A stretch of DNA of 64,000 bases from Paraburkholderia sp. BL25I1N1 (GTDB lineage Bacteria > Pseudomonadota > Gammaproteobacteria > Burkholderiales > Burkholderiaceae). The notes below the pieces were generated by a model. That model ran no database searches and had not been told where the DNA came from. It saw only the letters and a list, made by a program, of their open reading frames with translations. The stretch covers positions 62,001 through 126,000 of the forward strand of contig NZ_PVZB01000025.1 in NCBI RefSeq assembly GCF_003002025.1, written 5' to 3'. The translations under genes were made by a program, and so were the position numbers. Shown in pieces: positions 36,770-44,974 of the stretch (the stretch's first letter is position 1; each line of letters starts with the position of its first letter).

Positions 36770-37195
36770 TCAGTCCGCACGCCAATGCGAGCGGATGCGT
36801 TTGGCCAGCGCTTCGAGCGTGTCCGCGTCGGCGACATCGCGCGCATGCATTCGCAGCGGCTGACCTTCCCAGCGCGGGATCACGTGAAAGTGGACATGCG
36901 GCACCGTTTGTCCCGCAGCGGCGCCATTGAATTGTCCGATGAACACGCCGTCCGGCCGCAACGCCGCCCGCACCGCAATTGCGAGCTTCTGCGTCATGCG
37001 CATGCACGCCACCGTCGAGGCATCCGACAACTCGAAAATCTCCGCGGCGGCTTCCTTCGGCACCACCAGCAGATGGCCGTCGGCTTGCGGCATCAAGTCC
37101 ATGAAGGCGAGGGCGGCATCGGTTTCGGCCACCTTGATGCAGGGTAGTTCGCCGCGCAGAATCCTTGCGAAGGGATTGCTGTCGTCGTAGTTCAT
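36770..37195 (-). CDS. HIT-family nucleotide-binding protein
   Basis: 141 residues from ATG 37195 (AGAGGAA upstream). The histidine triad is present as VPHVHFHVIPRW. FARILRGELPCIKV and DLMPQADGHLLVVPK are typical of Hint/FHIT-like hydrolases. Such enzymes cleave adenosine phosphoramidates or dinucleoside polyphosphates; the in vivo substrate is unknown. It lies 68 bp downstream of the GlxA-type regulator on the same strand. Confidence 0.92.
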   Translation of the reverse strand: MNYDDSNPFARILRGELPCIKVAETDAALAFMDLMPQADGHLLVVPKEAAAEIFELSDASTVACMRMTQKLAIAVRAALRPDGVFIGQFNGAAAGQTVPHVHFHVIPRWEGQPLRMHARDVADADTLEALAKRIRSHWRAD

Positions 37196-37263
37196 CGCGT
37201 TCCTCTCATCGTGGAAGGTCATATCGGTTAAAGCGCCATTGCCGGTATTGTCCCTCGCCTGTG

Positions 37264-38205
37264 TTACAGCACGCCCACACGCGCTGCGCGTTTGATCGCC
37301 TGCGGCGGTTGGCCAAAGGCGCGCAGAAAGGCGCGCCGCATCCGTTCGGTATCGACGAAGCCCGTTTCCGCCGCTACCGCCTCCATGGAATGGCGGCCCG
37401 CTTCCAGCATGGCGCGCGCGGCCTCGACGCGCAATGCCTCGATGGCTTTGGCCGGCGATTGACGGGTTTCGTCGCGAAACGCGCGGCTGAACTGGCGTGG
37501 GCTGAGATGCGCGACGTCGGCGAGTTGCTCGACCGTCAATGGTTCGGTCAGATGGCTTTTGGCGTACGAGAGCGCGTTCTGAATGCGGTCGGATTTCGGC
37601 TCCAGGTCCAGCATGGCCGAAAACTGCGATTGGCCGCCGGTACGGCGATGGTACACAACGAGCTTTTTGGCGATCGCGCGCGACACTTCCGCGCCGAGAT
37701 CGTTTTCAACGAGCGCCAGACACAGATCAATGCACGCGGTCATGCCGGCTGACGTCCATACCGAACCGTCGACGATAAAGATGCGGTCTTCATCCACGCG
37801 CGTCTGCGGAAAGCGCTGTTGCAGATCGCGGGCGTGAAACCAGTGGGTGGTCGCGTGGCGGCCGTCGAGAATCCCGGCCTCGGCCAGCACGAACGCGCCC
37901 GTGCAAATGCTCGTGGTGCGCCGTGCCGCGCCGAGCACCTCGTGCAGAAACGCCAGCAATCCCGGCGACGACGGCGCGATCTGCATCGCGCCGGTAACCA
38001 CTACGGTGTCATATGCCGGGTCGCCGAACGGCCGGGTGGCGATCTCGACGCCCGCCGAGCTGCGCACCATGCCGCCATGCTCGGAAATGATCTCTACCTC
38101 GTATTCAGGCTGACCGGCCTCCAGGTTGGCTAGTTCGAAGATCGACACCGCCACCATATCGAGGATCTGGAAGCCGGGAAAAACCACCACGCCGACATGT
38201 CTCAT
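37264..38205 (-). CDS. GlxA-type transcriptional regulator (DJ-1/PfpI + AraC HTH)
   Basis: 313 residues. The N-terminal DJ-1/PfpI-like domain (about 1-190: VGVVVFPGFQILDMVAVSIF and SICTGAFVLAEAGILDG) has the nucleophile-elbow Cys. The C-terminal AraC HTH (about 215-310) shows LTVEQLADVAHLSPRQFSRA and ETGFVDTERMRRAF. Related regulators respond to amino acid- or amine-derived signals. It is divergent from an SDR gene 183 bp away, a possible target. Confidence 0.93.
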   Translation of the reverse strand: MRHVGVVVFPGFQILDMVAVSIFELANLEAGQPEYEVEIISEHGGMVRSSAGVEIATRPFGDPAYDTVVVTGAMQIAPSSPGLLAFLHEVLGAARRTTSICTGAFVLAEAGILDGRHATTHWFHARDLQQRFPQTRVDEDRIFIVDGSVWTSAGMTACIDLCLALVENDLGAEVSRAIAKKLVVYHRRTGGQSQFSAMLDLEPKSDRIQNALSYAKSHLTEPLTVEQLADVAHLSPRQFSRAFRDETRQSPAKAIEALRVEAARAMLEAGRHSMEAVAAETGFVDTERMRRAFLRAFGQPPQAIKRAARVGVL

Positions 38206-38387
38206 CGCAATGTCCTAAAACGAGGTAAATACGACATTTGAGACACAAGGCTACGCGCCTAAACTTGCCTCGTCAACACCGCAATGCCGCACAACAACGG
38301 CGCGGCGGCGGAGTTTCCCAGGTTTCCCCATTCATTTATCGGACAGGGCAGAGGCGCGACGCGCCACGCCCGCAAGGAGAGATTCAA

Positions 38388-39212
38388 ATGGCAACGCAAA
38401 CGGCAACGCAATCAGGCAAAGGAACGGCATTGGTGACGGGCGCATCGTCGGGTATCGGCGCTGTGTATGCGGATCGCCTCGCGCGGCGCGGCTACGACCT
38501 GATTCTGGTGGCGCGCGACGTGCAGCGGCTGAACGGTCTGGCCGAACGTCTGACATCGCAAACCGGCCGCCACGTCGAGACGATCGGCGCGGACTTGACC
38601 GTTAAAGCCGACGTGCGTCGCATCGAAGAACGGCTGCGCACGGACCGTGGCATCACGATGCTGGTCAACAACGCGGGCGTCGGCGCGACCGCCCCGCTGA
38701 TCGATTCCGACGTGGACGAGCTCGAAAAAATGATCGACCTGAACGTGACCGCGCTCACGCGCCTGACGGCGGCGGTCGTGCCAGGCCTGGTGGAGCGGGG
38801 CAACGGCATCGTGATCAATATTGCGTCGATCGTCGCGCTATCGCCGGAACTGTTGAACGGCACGTACAGCGGCACCAAGGCCTACGTGCTCAACCTGACG
38901 CAGTCGCTGCATCACGAAGTGGGCGGCAAGGGCGTCCAATTGCAGGCGGTATTGCCGGGCGCCACCAGCACGGCGTTCTGGGACCGTGCGGGCCTCGCGG
39001 TCGAACATCTGCCGCAGCAGATCGTAATGACCGCCGAAGACATGGTGGACGCCGCGCTGGCCGGCCTCGACCAGGGCGAACTGGTGACGATTCCGTCGTT
39101 GCCGGACGTGGCGGATTGGGAGCGCTTCAACAGCGCGCGCCAGCACCTGCAGCCGAATCTGTCGCATAAGGTGCCGGCCGCACGCTACACGCGCGGCGCT
39201 GCTTCCGCGTAA
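38388..39212 (+). CDS. Short-chain dehydrogenase/reductase
   Basis: 274 residues from ATG 38388 with AAGGAGA upstream. The Rossmann motif TGASSGIG, the NNAG motif and the catalytic S/YxxxK (NIASIVAL, then YSGTKAY) are all present. It is a classical SDR using NAD(P)H; the substrate is unknown. It is divergent from the GlxA-type regulator, which may control it. Confidence 0.93.
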   Translation: MATQTATQSGKGTALVTGASSGIGAVYADRLARRGYDLILVARDVQRLNGLAERLTSQTGRHVETIGADLTVKADVRRIEERLRTDRGITMLVNNAGVGATAPLIDSDVDELEKMIDLNVTALTRLTAAVVPGLVERGNGIVINIASIVALSPELLNGTYSGTKAYVLNLTQSLHHEVGGKGVQLQAVLPGATSTAFWDRAGLAVEHLPQQIVMTAEDMVDAALAGLDQGELVTIPSLPDVADWERFNSARQHLQPNLSHKVPAARYTRGAASA

Positions 39213-39235
39213 AGCCAGGCGCACTGTAAGCGCCT

Positions 39236-39763
39236 TCAGCGCCAGTCAGTCGACACGTCGTCGGGATCGATCAACGTCAATCCTGACGACGGCAAGGGCA
39301 GCGCCGTCTTGTAACGCACCTGTTTGAGCGCAAAGCTGGAGCGGATATTGGAAATGCCCGGAATCTTCGTCAGATGATCGACGATGAAGCGCTCTAGCGT
39401 TTGCATATCCGGCATGACCACGCGCAGCAGATAGTCGGCGTCGCCCGTCATCAGATAGCACTCCATCACCTCGGGGCGCTCCGAAATCGCCTGCTCGAAA
39501 CGCTGCAGCGCGTCTTCCACCTGTTTTTCCAGACTCACCTGAATGAACACGTTGATGCGCAGCCCGAGCGGCTCCGGGTTCAGCAACGTGACCTGCTGCT
39601 TGAACAGACCGAGCTTTTCGAGCGCCCGCACGCGGTTGAAGCACGGCGTGGGCGACAGGTTCACCGAGCGCGCCAGATCTGCATTGGTGATGCGCGCGTT
39701 CTGCTGCAACTGGCTCAGGATGCCGATGTCGATGCGGTCCAGCCGTCTGGGTGGCGTGGTCAT
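39236..39763 (-). CDS. Lrp/AsnC-family transcriptional regulator
   Basis: 175 residues. N-terminal HTH (RLDRIDIGILSQLQQNARIT and SVNLSPTPCFNRVRALEKLG) plus a C-terminal RAM ligand domain (VMECYLMTGDADYLLRVVMP). It is divergent from the AceE-type dehydrogenase, an arrangement like the mdeR-mdeB pair of Pseudomonas putida. It probably controls that gene in response to an amino acid; the ligand is inferred to be methionine- or 2-oxobutyrate-related only from this analogy. Confidence 0.93.
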   Translation of the reverse strand: MTTPPRRLDRIDIGILSQLQQNARITNADLARSVNLSPTPCFNRVRALEKLGLFKQQVTLLNPEPLGLRINVFIQVSLEKQVEDALQRFEQAISERPEVMECYLMTGDADYLLRVVMPDMQTLERFIVDHLTKIPGISNIRSSFALKQVRYKTALPLPSSGLTLIDPDDVSTDWR

Positions 39764-39831
39764 AGATGAAATATTCTGTCGTGGTGAGGAAATTCGGAAT
39801 AAATAGCCTATCGCAGCACGGGATCACAAGC

Positions 39832-39855
39832 AAATGAGACGCTCATTTTGTGAGC
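39832..39855. promoter_or_regulatory. Overlapping dyads upstream of the AceE-like gene (Lrp-type operator candidate)
   Basis: AAATGAG-ACG-CTCATTT (39832-39848) is a perfect 7-bp dyad. GCTCA-TTTTG-TGAGC (39841-39855) is a second perfect dyad sharing the CTCA arm. The result is three alternating TGAG/CTCA half-sites between the divergent Lrp-type regulator and its presumed target. The spacing suits an Lrp-family multimer. Confidence 0.55.
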
Positions 39856-39915
39856 ACATGGCTACCATTGACTCACTCGATCTTGAGCCGAACGCGTCAA
39901 TGCGGGAGTGGTGCC

Positions 39916-42663
39916 ATGACGGATTTGTCCAGCGGTAGCGAGCAGTTGCGGTTATCCAATTCACCACGCGTTGAAAGCGCGGAGCAGGCGGATGCGGATC
40001 CGCAAGAAACCGCCGAATGGCTGGAAGCGCTCGATGCGGTCGTCGCGCATGTCGGTCGCGACCGCGCGCAGTTCCTGTTCGACAAGCTTGCGAGCCATGC
40101 GCTGTCGCTGGGTGTCGAATCGGCGCGCACCAACGTCACGCCGTACCAGAACACGATCCCGTTCGACCAGCAGCCGCGCTATCCGGGCAATCTCGAACTC
40201 GAAGAACGGCTTGCCGCCGCGCTGCGCTGGAATGCTTTGGCGATGGTGGTGCGCGCGAACCAGGCTTATGGCGAACTCGGCGGTCATATCGCGAGTTATG
40301 CATCGGCGGCGGATCTGTTCGAGGTCGGCTTCAACCATTTCTTCCGGGCAGCGGCGCCGAGTGGCGAGGAGGGCACGGGCGACCTCGTGTACTTCCAGCC
40401 GCATTCGTCGCCGGGTGTGTATGCGCGGGCTTACCTCGAAGGGTTTTTAAACGAGCAGCATTTGCAGCACTATCGCCGCGAGATCGGCGGGCCGGGCTTG
40501 TGCTCGTATCCGCATCCGTGGCTGATGCCGGACTTCTGGCAGTTCCCGACCGGCTCGATGGGCATCGGCCCGATCAATGCGATCTATCAAGCGCGTTTCA
40601 TGCGCTACCTGGCCAATCGCGGCCTCGTGCAAACGGAAGGCCGCAAGGTGTGGGGCTTTTTCGGCGACGGCGAAATGGACGAGCCGGAATCGACCGGCGC
40701 GCTGTCGCTCGCCGCGCGCGAGGGGCTCGACAACCTCGTCTTCGTGATCAACTGCAATCTGCAGCGGCTCGACGGGCCGGTGCGCAGCAACGGCCGCATC
40801 ATCGATGAACTGGAAGCGCACTTCATCGGCGCCGGCTGGAACGTGATCAAGGTGATCTGGGGCTCGGACTGGGACGCGCTGTTCTCGCGCGACCGCACTG
40901 GCGCCTTGCTGCGCGCGTTCGCGCATACCGTCGACGGCCAGTTCCAGACCTTCTCCGCCAACGACGGCGCGTACAACCGCGAACGCTTCTTCGGGCAGAA
41001 TCCGGAGCTTGCCGCGCTCGCCGCGCAATTGAGCGATGACGACATCGACCGCCTGCGCCGCGGTGGCCACGACGTGCGCAAACTGCACGCGGCCTACGCG
41101 AAGGCACTCGATCACCGCGGCCAGCCGACGGTGATTCTCGCGAAGACGATGAAGGGCTTCGGCATGGGCACTTCGGGCCAAGGCCGCATGACCACGCATC
41201 AGCAAAAGAAGCTCGGCTTCGACGACCTCAAGGCGTTTCGCGATCGCTTCCGCCTGCCGCTCACCGATGAGGACGTCGAACAGGTGAAGTTTTACAAACC
41301 CGCGGAAGACAGCCCGGAAATGCAATACCTGCATGCACGCCGGGCGGCTCTCGGAGGCTATCTGCCCAGAAGGCGGAGAGTTGCATCGAAGGGGCTGACC
41401 GTCCCGTCGGTGTCCTCCTGGGGGCAATTTGCGCTGGACTCGAACGGCCGCGAGATGTCCACGACCATGGCGCTGGTCCGCATGCTGACCGCGCTGCTCA
41501 AGGACCGGGATGTCGGTCCGCGCGTGGTGCCGATCGTCGCTGACGAAGCGCGCACTTTCGGCATGGCGAACATGTTCCGCCAGGTCGGCATTTATTCGCC
41601 GCTGGGGCAGTTGTACGAGCCGGAAGATCTCGGCTCAATGCTTTACTACCGCGAGGACACCAAAGGCCAGATACTGGAAGAAGGCATTTCGGAAGCGGGC
41701 GCGGTGTCGTCATGGATCGCGGCGGCGACGTCGTATAGCGTCCACGATCTGCCGATGCTGCCGTTCTACATCTACTACTCGATGTTCGGCTTCCAGCGCA
41801 TCGGCGACCTGATCTGGGCCGCGGCGGATCAGCGGGCGCGCGGCTTCCTGATTGGGGCGACCTCGGGCAAGACGACGCTCGGCGGCGAGGGCTTGCAGCA
41901 TCAGGACGGCACGAGCCATCTGGCGGCGTCGACGATTCCGAATTGCCGCGCTTACGATCCTGCGTTCGCGTACGAGGTTGCCGAGATCGTCGACGAGGGC
42001 ATGCGCGAGATGGTCGAGCAGCAGCGCGACGTGTTCTATTACGTCACGGTGATGAACGAAAACTACGCGCAGCCTGCGGTGCCTGGCGGCGACTTGCAGG
42101 CGCTGCGTGAAGGAATTCTCAAAGGCATCTATCCGCTGGTGAAGCATACTGAGGAGCAGGAGAGCAAGCAGGCTCAGGTGCAATTGCTCGGCGCGGGCGC
42201 GATTCTCGGCGAAGTGATCGCGGCGCAGCAGATGTTGAAAGACGACTGGCAGATCGACGCCGCCGTGTGGAGCGTAACGAGCTTCACCGAATTGCAACGC
42301 GACGGCATGGCGGCGGAACGGCTCATGCGTCTCGGCGAAGCGAGCGCGGCGCCGTATGTCACGCAAGCGCTCAATGCATCGCAAGGTCCGATCATCGCCG
42401 CGACCGACTATGTACGCGCCGTGCCGGAACTGATTCGCGCGTACGTGCCGCGTCGCTATGTGACGCTCGGCACGGATGGTTTCGGCCGCAGCGATACACG
42501 TCAGGCGTTGCGTGAGTTTTTCGAAGTGGACCGCAAGTCGATTGTGATCGCCGCGTTGAAGGCGCTGGTGGACGAGGGCGCAATCGATACAAGCGTGCTT
42601 GTCGAAGCACGCGGCAAGTACCTCGGCGATGCGCGGGTCGGCGCCGGGTCGTGGCAATGCTAA
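39916..42663 (+). CDS. AceE-type 2-oxoacid dehydrogenase E1 (orphan, MdeB-like)
   Basis: 915 residues from ATG 39916; an upstream in-frame start at 39850 lies in the regulatory region. It is homologous end to end with homodimeric pyruvate dehydrogenase E1: the TPP-binding region GDGEMDEPES...NCNLQRLDGPV, IPFYIYYSMFGFQRIGDL-like sequence, and the C-terminal LGTDGFGRSDTR. No E2 (aceF) or E3 (lpd) gene follows, unlike a housekeeping pdh operon. The divergent Lrp-type gene points to an MdeB-like role in oxidising 2-oxobutyrate, using E2/E3 from elsewhere. The substrate is inferred. Confidence 0.9.
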   Translation: MTDLSSGSEQLRLSNSPRVESAEQADADPQETAEWLEALDAVVAHVGRDRAQFLFDKLASHALSLGVESARTNVTPYQNTIPFDQQPRYPGNLELEERLAAALRWNALAMVVRANQAYGELGGHIASYASAADLFEVGFNHFFRAAAPSGEEGTGDLVYFQPHSSPGVYARAYLEGFLNEQHLQHYRREIGGPGLCSYPHPWLMPDFWQFPTGSMGIGPINAIYQARFMRYLANRGLVQTEGRKVWGFFGDGEMDEPESTGALSLAAREGLDNLVFVINCNLQRLDGPVRSNGRIIDELEAHFIGAGWNVIKVIWGSDWDALFSRDRTGALLRAFAHTVDGQFQTFSANDGAYNRERFFGQNPELAALAAQLSDDDIDRLRRGGHDVRKLHAAYAKALDHRGQPTVILAKTMKGFGMGTSGQGRMTTHQQKKLGFDDLKAFRDRFRLPLTDEDVEQVKFYKPAEDSPEMQYLHARRAALGGYLPRRRRVASKGLTVPSVSSWGQFALDSNGREMSTTMALVRMLTALLKDRDVGPRVVPIVADEARTFGMANMFRQVGIYSPLGQLYEPEDLGSMLYYREDTKGQILEEGISEAGAVSSWIAAATSYSVHDLPMLPFYIYYSMFGFQRIGDLIWAAADQRARGFLIGATSGKTTLGGEGLQHQDGTSHLAASTIPNCRAYDPAFAYEVAEIVDEGMREMVEQQRDVFYYVTVMNENYAQPAVPGGDLQALREGILKGIYPLVKHTEEQESKQAQVQLLGAGAILGEVIAAQQMLKDDWQIDAAVWSVTSFTELQRDGMAAERLMRLGEASAAPYVTQALNASQGPIIAATDYVRAVPELIRAYVPRRYVTLGTDGFGRSDTRQALREFFEVDRKSIVIAALKALVDEGAIDTSVLVEARGKYLGDARVGAGSWQC

Positions 42664-42734
42664 AGAAGCACACGCGTTAGAAACCGCCGAACGCACCGCC
42701 GGTGCTAATGCTACTGCTACTGCCGCAAATGAAA

Positions 42735-42760
42735 GCGCGCCCTGCAAACGGGCGCGTTTT
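42735..42760. terminator. Terminator between the AceE-like gene and wspR
   Basis: A GC-rich stem (CGCGCCC pairing with GGGCGCG, loop TGCAAAC) is flanked by A-rich sequence on the left and TTTT on the right. It lies between two convergent genes and probably serves both. Confidence 0.7.
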
Positions 42761-42792
42761 CATTGCACGCTGGTAAAACCGCATGCAAACAA

Positions 42793-43881
42793 TCAATCAC
42801 TCACCGCAACCTGATTCTTCCCATCCCGCTTCGCACGATACAGACCGACGTCCGCGGCTTCGATCAGCTTCGTTACCGGCTCGGTGACCGTCGGCACCAG
42901 CGTCGCCGCGCCGATGCTGATCGTCACGACACCGGTCGCGGAGCCCGAATGCGGGATCGCCAGCCCTTCGATTGCAATGCGGATCTTCTCCGCGAGCAGA
43001 CGCAAGCCGCCCGACGACGTGCCCGGCACCACCACCGCGAACTCTTCGCCACCGAAGCGCGCCGCGAGATCCGCCGAGCGTCCGAGACACGATTCGAGGG
43101 TATGCGCGACCGTCTTGAGCACTTCGTCGCCGGCAACGTGCCCGTAGGTATCGTTGTAAGCCTTGAAGTTGTCCACATCGATCATCAGAAAACCGAGGCC
43201 GGTTTTGTCGCGTGTACTGCGACGCCATTCGGCGGCCAGATATTGATCGAGGTAACGGCGATTCGACAGGCCCGTCAGGCCGTCCGAATGCGTGAGCCGC
43301 TGCAATTCCAGATTCGTCGCGAGCAATTGCTGTTGCGATTGACGCAACGCCTGGTAGGCCTCGTCGCGTTGAATCAGGTTCAGATACGAGCGCGAGTGAT
43401 AGCGGATACGCGCGATCAGCTCGATGCGGTCCGGCAACTTCACCAGATAATCGTTGGCGCCGGCGGCGAAGGCCGCGCTTTTCACGAGCGGCTCTTCCTT
43501 GGTCGACAACACGATGATCGGAATATCGCGCGTGGCCGGATTCTGCCGATATTGGCGCACGAGGGTGAGGCCGTCGGTGCCAGGCATCACGAGGTCCTGA
43601 AGAATCACCGTCGCGCGCGTTTCCGCGGCGCTGCGCAGTGCTTCTTCGGGCGATGCACAGTAGTGAAAATCGACGCTCGGTTCGTCGGCCAGCGCCTGGC
43701 GGATCGCTTCGGCGATGATCGCCTGATCGTCGACCAGCAACACCATGATCGGGCACTCGGCTGCGGGCGGATTACCGAGAATGCGCGCGAGAGCGTCGTC
43801 GATCGCGAGATTGGGGGCGTCCACCGCGTCCGACGCGAAATCCTGCGCGGCGGCGTTCTGATGCGGTTTAGGAGTGTCCAT
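42793..43881 (-). CDS. wspR: Diguanylate cyclase response regulator WspR
   Basis: 362 residues. N-terminal receiver domain (about 45-165; phospho-acceptor Asp in LQDLVMPGTDG), a coiled-coil linker, then a GGDEF domain (about 200-360). The active site is GGEEF and the inhibitory site RxxD (RSAD) sits five residues before it, so product inhibition should be intact. Phosphorylated WspR makes cyclic di-GMP and promotes biofilm formation. It is the last gene of wspABCDEFR, 60 bp after wspF. Confidence 0.95.
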   Translation of the reverse strand: MDTPKPHQNAAAQDFASDAVDAPNLAIDDALARILGNPPAAECPIMVLLVDDQAIIAEAIRQALADEPSVDFHYCASPEEALRSAAETRATVILQDLVMPGTDGLTLVRQYRQNPATRDIPIIVLSTKEEPLVKSAAFAAGANDYLVKLPDRIELIARIRYHSRSYLNLIQRDEAYQALRQSQQQLLATNLELQRLTHSDGLTGLSNRRYLDQYLAAEWRRSTRDKTGLGFLMIDVDNFKAYNDTYGHVAGDEVLKTVAHTLESCLGRSADLAARFGGEEFAVVVPGTSSGGLRLLAEKIRIAIEGLAIPHSGSATGVVTISIGAATLVPTVTEPVTKLIEAADVGLYRAKRDGKNQVAVSD

Positions 43882-43941
43882 GTTGTTCGGCCAGAATGAA
43901 TGTGAGTGAATCGAAACGGCTCATGAATGGCGAGTGCGTGG

Positions 43942-44958
43942 TCAGCGCGCGTTGACGGCCGTCGCGAGCGCGCCAGCGATGCGCGGCAACGGCAGGATCG
44001 CGGCGGCGGCGTCGAGCGCCGCGGCCGCTTTCGGCATGCCGTAAACGGCGCTGGTCGCTTCGTCCTGCGCGATCGTGTGATAGCCCTTGGTGCGCATCGC
44101 CTTGAGTCCGATCGCGCCGTCGCGGCCCATGCCAGTCAGCAGCACGCCGACGGCGCGCGTCGGCCAGCGCGCCACCACGCTATGAAAGAACACGTCGACG
44201 GAAGGCCGGTAAGGCGTCTCTTCCGGTATCCGCGTGTAGCCGAGTATGTCGGGCAGTTTGAGATGAAGATGGTCGTCGGTGGCGGCGAGCAGCGCGACGC
44301 CCGCTTGCGGGCGGTCGCCTTCGCGCGCGATCCGCACCGGCAGCGCCGATTGCTGGTTCAGCCAGTCCGCCATGCCGGCGGCAAACGCCGCATCGACGTG
44401 CTGCACGATGACGATCGCCGCCGCAAAATCCTTCGGCAGGCCGGCGAGCAGCGTGGCAAGCGCCGCCGGTCCGCCCGCCGATGCGCCGATCGCCACCAGC
44501 GGCGTGTCGCGATTCGTCGCGCAGGCGGGCGTTGCCGCGGCCGCCGCGCCGGGCGCATTGCGTTCCTTGACGAGCGCCGCGATGCGATCGATCTTCGCGA
44601 TCAGTGTGGCAATACTCTTGTGCGCGTCGGGACCGCTCAGCGACGGCGTATCGACGGCGTCGAGCGCGCCCGCGCCCATCGCTTCATAGACGCGCCACGC
44701 GTTCGCGCCGACGTCGACGGTGACGATCAGGATCGCGCACGGCGCGCGCGCCATGATGCGCCGCGTCGCCTCGATGCCGTCGACGTTCGGCATCACCAGA
44801 TCCATCAGCACGATGTCGGGCCGCTGCGCGGTGCAGAAATCGACCGCCTGCTGGCCGTCCTGCGCGATCCACAGCACTTCATAGTCATGGCGCGCCGCGA
44901 GTGCGCGACGCAGCGCCTCGACGGCGAGCGGCATGTCGTTGACGATTCCGATTTTCAT
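43942..44958 (-). CDS. wspF: CheB-like methylesterase response regulator WspF
   Basis: 338 residues. A receiver domain (Asp in LMDLVMPNVDG) is joined to a CheB methylesterase domain. The catalytic triad is visible as Ser in GASAGGP, His in VQHVD and Asp in GMGRDG. It removes methyl groups from WspA and damps signalling. In pseudomonads, loss of wspF gives wrinkly, c-di-GMP-rich colonies. The gene is intact and lies 16 bp from wspE. Confidence 0.94.
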   Translation of the reverse strand: MKIGIVNDMPLAVEALRRALAARHDYEVLWIAQDGQQAVDFCTAQRPDIVLMDLVMPNVDGIEATRRIMARAPCAILIVTVDVGANAWRVYEAMGAGALDAVDTPSLSGPDAHKSIATLIAKIDRIAALVKERNAPGAAAAATPACATNRDTPLVAIGASAGGPAALATLLAGLPKDFAAAIVIVQHVDAAFAAGMADWLNQQSALPVRIAREGDRPQAGVALLAATDDHLHLKLPDILGYTRIPEETPYRPSVDVFFHSVVARWPTRAVGVLLTGMGRDGAIGLKAMRTKGYHTIAQDEATSAVYGMPKAAAALDAAAAILPLPRIAGALATAVNAR

Positions 44959-44974
44959 CCGTTTCTCCCCGGGA

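Noticed and set aside
42700..42725. Short GCTACT-type microsatellite after the AceE-like gene
   Set aside because: Only two to three imperfect units, not enough to call a repeat.
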